NCBI GenBank assembly: GCA_009801015.1
Contig: VHZZ01003339.1
Span: forward strand, 698 to 22,667
Origin: Silene noctiflora
Taxonomy: Eukaryota; Streptophyta; Magnoliopsida; Caryophyllales; Caryophyllaceae
DNA: 21,970 nt
Reading direction: 5' to 3'
Made by a program: the position numbers and the translations under genes. The notes below the pieces were generated by a model. The model made no database searches and was not told the DNA's origin. It saw only the letters and a list, made by a program, of their open reading frames with translations. Positions 21,563 through 21,970 of this stretch are shown here, piece by piece; position 1 is the first letter of the stretch, and each line of letters opens with the position of its first letter.

Positions 21563-21865
21563 ATGGGTGCAAAGTGTCTGTCAGAAGATGGGAGGCAAGA
21601 AGTTGAATTGTATCTACTTCAACGATCAACCAACGGGAAGCTACGTCGTGGCATTATGATAGAAGCAGCTGCAAAATGGGGGATAAGTACCAGAACAGTG
21701 GGTGATATCTGGAAACTTGCAAGCAAACCAAGGTTAGTTGGTCAAAAGTTTGATGTAAAAAGCAAAAGAATAGGAAACAAAAACATAAAGAGAATAAGGA
21801 GTTTATAAAAACAATCGATGTCGAACTTAGAGATACCATATACAGAGTCGCAAAACAGACTGGAG
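21563..21865 (+). pseudogene. Mariner-like transposase N-terminus, frameshifted
   Basis: The first frame (21563-21808, 81 codons) reads like the N-terminal DNA-binding helix-turn-helix of plant mariner-like transposases: LLQRSTNGKLRRG, then AAAKWGISTRTVGDIWKLA, then a basic KSKRIGNKNIKR stretch. It stops at 21806-21808. Similarity resumes in another frame from about 21785, with TIDVELRDTIYRVAKQTGV, which fits the second helix-turn-helix. One indel near 21785-21810 therefore separates the two parts. No DDD/E catalytic domain follows within the window, so this is a decayed or 5' partial copy. The alternative, a captured HTH fragment, is less likely. Confidence 0.65.
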
Positions 21866-21910
21866 TTTTAGTTGGGACTGTGATACTACGGTTTCCCCTA
21901 CCTTTGGTGA

Positions 21911-21939
21911 CTCGACCGAGTAGGCCCTACTCTGTCGAG
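21911..21939. repeat. 29-bp near-perfect palindrome
   Basis: CTCGACCGAGTAGG, a central C, then CCTACTCTGTCGAG: the two 14-bp halves pair except at one position. Its CGAGTAGG motif recurs just outside at 21936-21943. It looks like part of a repeat or transposable-element sequence that continues past the window. Confidence 0.7.
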
Positions 21940-21970
21940 TAGGTTGGTGTCCTTTCAAATCAGGTTCTGG

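Noticed and set aside
1..21970. CRISPR arrays, bacterial operons, phage or virus genes
   Set aside because: None seen. Gene structure and repeats are plant nuclear throughout, and the short tandem repeats have no spacer structure.

Overview
This is nuclear DNA from a flowering plant, most likely a eudicot. The evidence is an AT-rich background, split genes with GT-AG introns, a plant-type tRNA gene, fold-back MITE-like elements, a SINE of the Au/Angio-domain type, and three protein genes that are recognisable plant families. I cannot name the species.

Layout. Positions 1-2730 are intergenic and hold one tRNA-Val(UAC) gene (815-887) and a small fold-back element. Positions 2964-11218 (+) hold a 16-exon rhamnogalacturonan lyase gene (polysaccharide lyase family 4, 675 aa) that I rebuilt exon by exon with every junction in phase. 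Its first intron is 4.2 kb and carries poly-A, microsatellite and MITE-like sequence. One of its introns uses a GC donor, and exon 2 has two in-phase donors. Positions 11219-13246 lie between the converging ends of this gene and the next, with a SINE at about 12346-12544. Positions 13247-15694 (-) hold an intronless OSCA4.1/GFS10-type (CSC1-like) channel gene of 815 aa. Positions 15695-17356 hold its 5' side and the 3' flank of the next gene. Positions 17357-20652 (-) hold a complete seven-exon prolyl 4-hydroxylase gene (292 aa) with all iron and 2-oxoglutarate ligands. Positions 20653-21970 are repeat-rich: a 267-bp MITE with 15-bp terminal inverted repeats, a run of 34 C, a broken mariner-like transposase N-terminus, and a 29-bp near-palindrome.

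How the genes relate. Plant genes are not in operons, so adjacency implies little. Two of the three products act on wall material in the secretory pathway: the lyase on pectin rhamnogalacturonan I, and the hydroxylase on proline residues of wall glycoproteins such as extensins and arabinogalactan proteins. The third is a multi-pass membrane protein of the mechanosensitive/osmosensitive OSCA/TMEM63 group. I see no new multi-gene system. The most useful second-look items are the splice-site curiosities, the SINE inside a possible spliced 3' UTR, the duplicated splice donor in the hydroxylase gene, and the repeat cluster at the right end.
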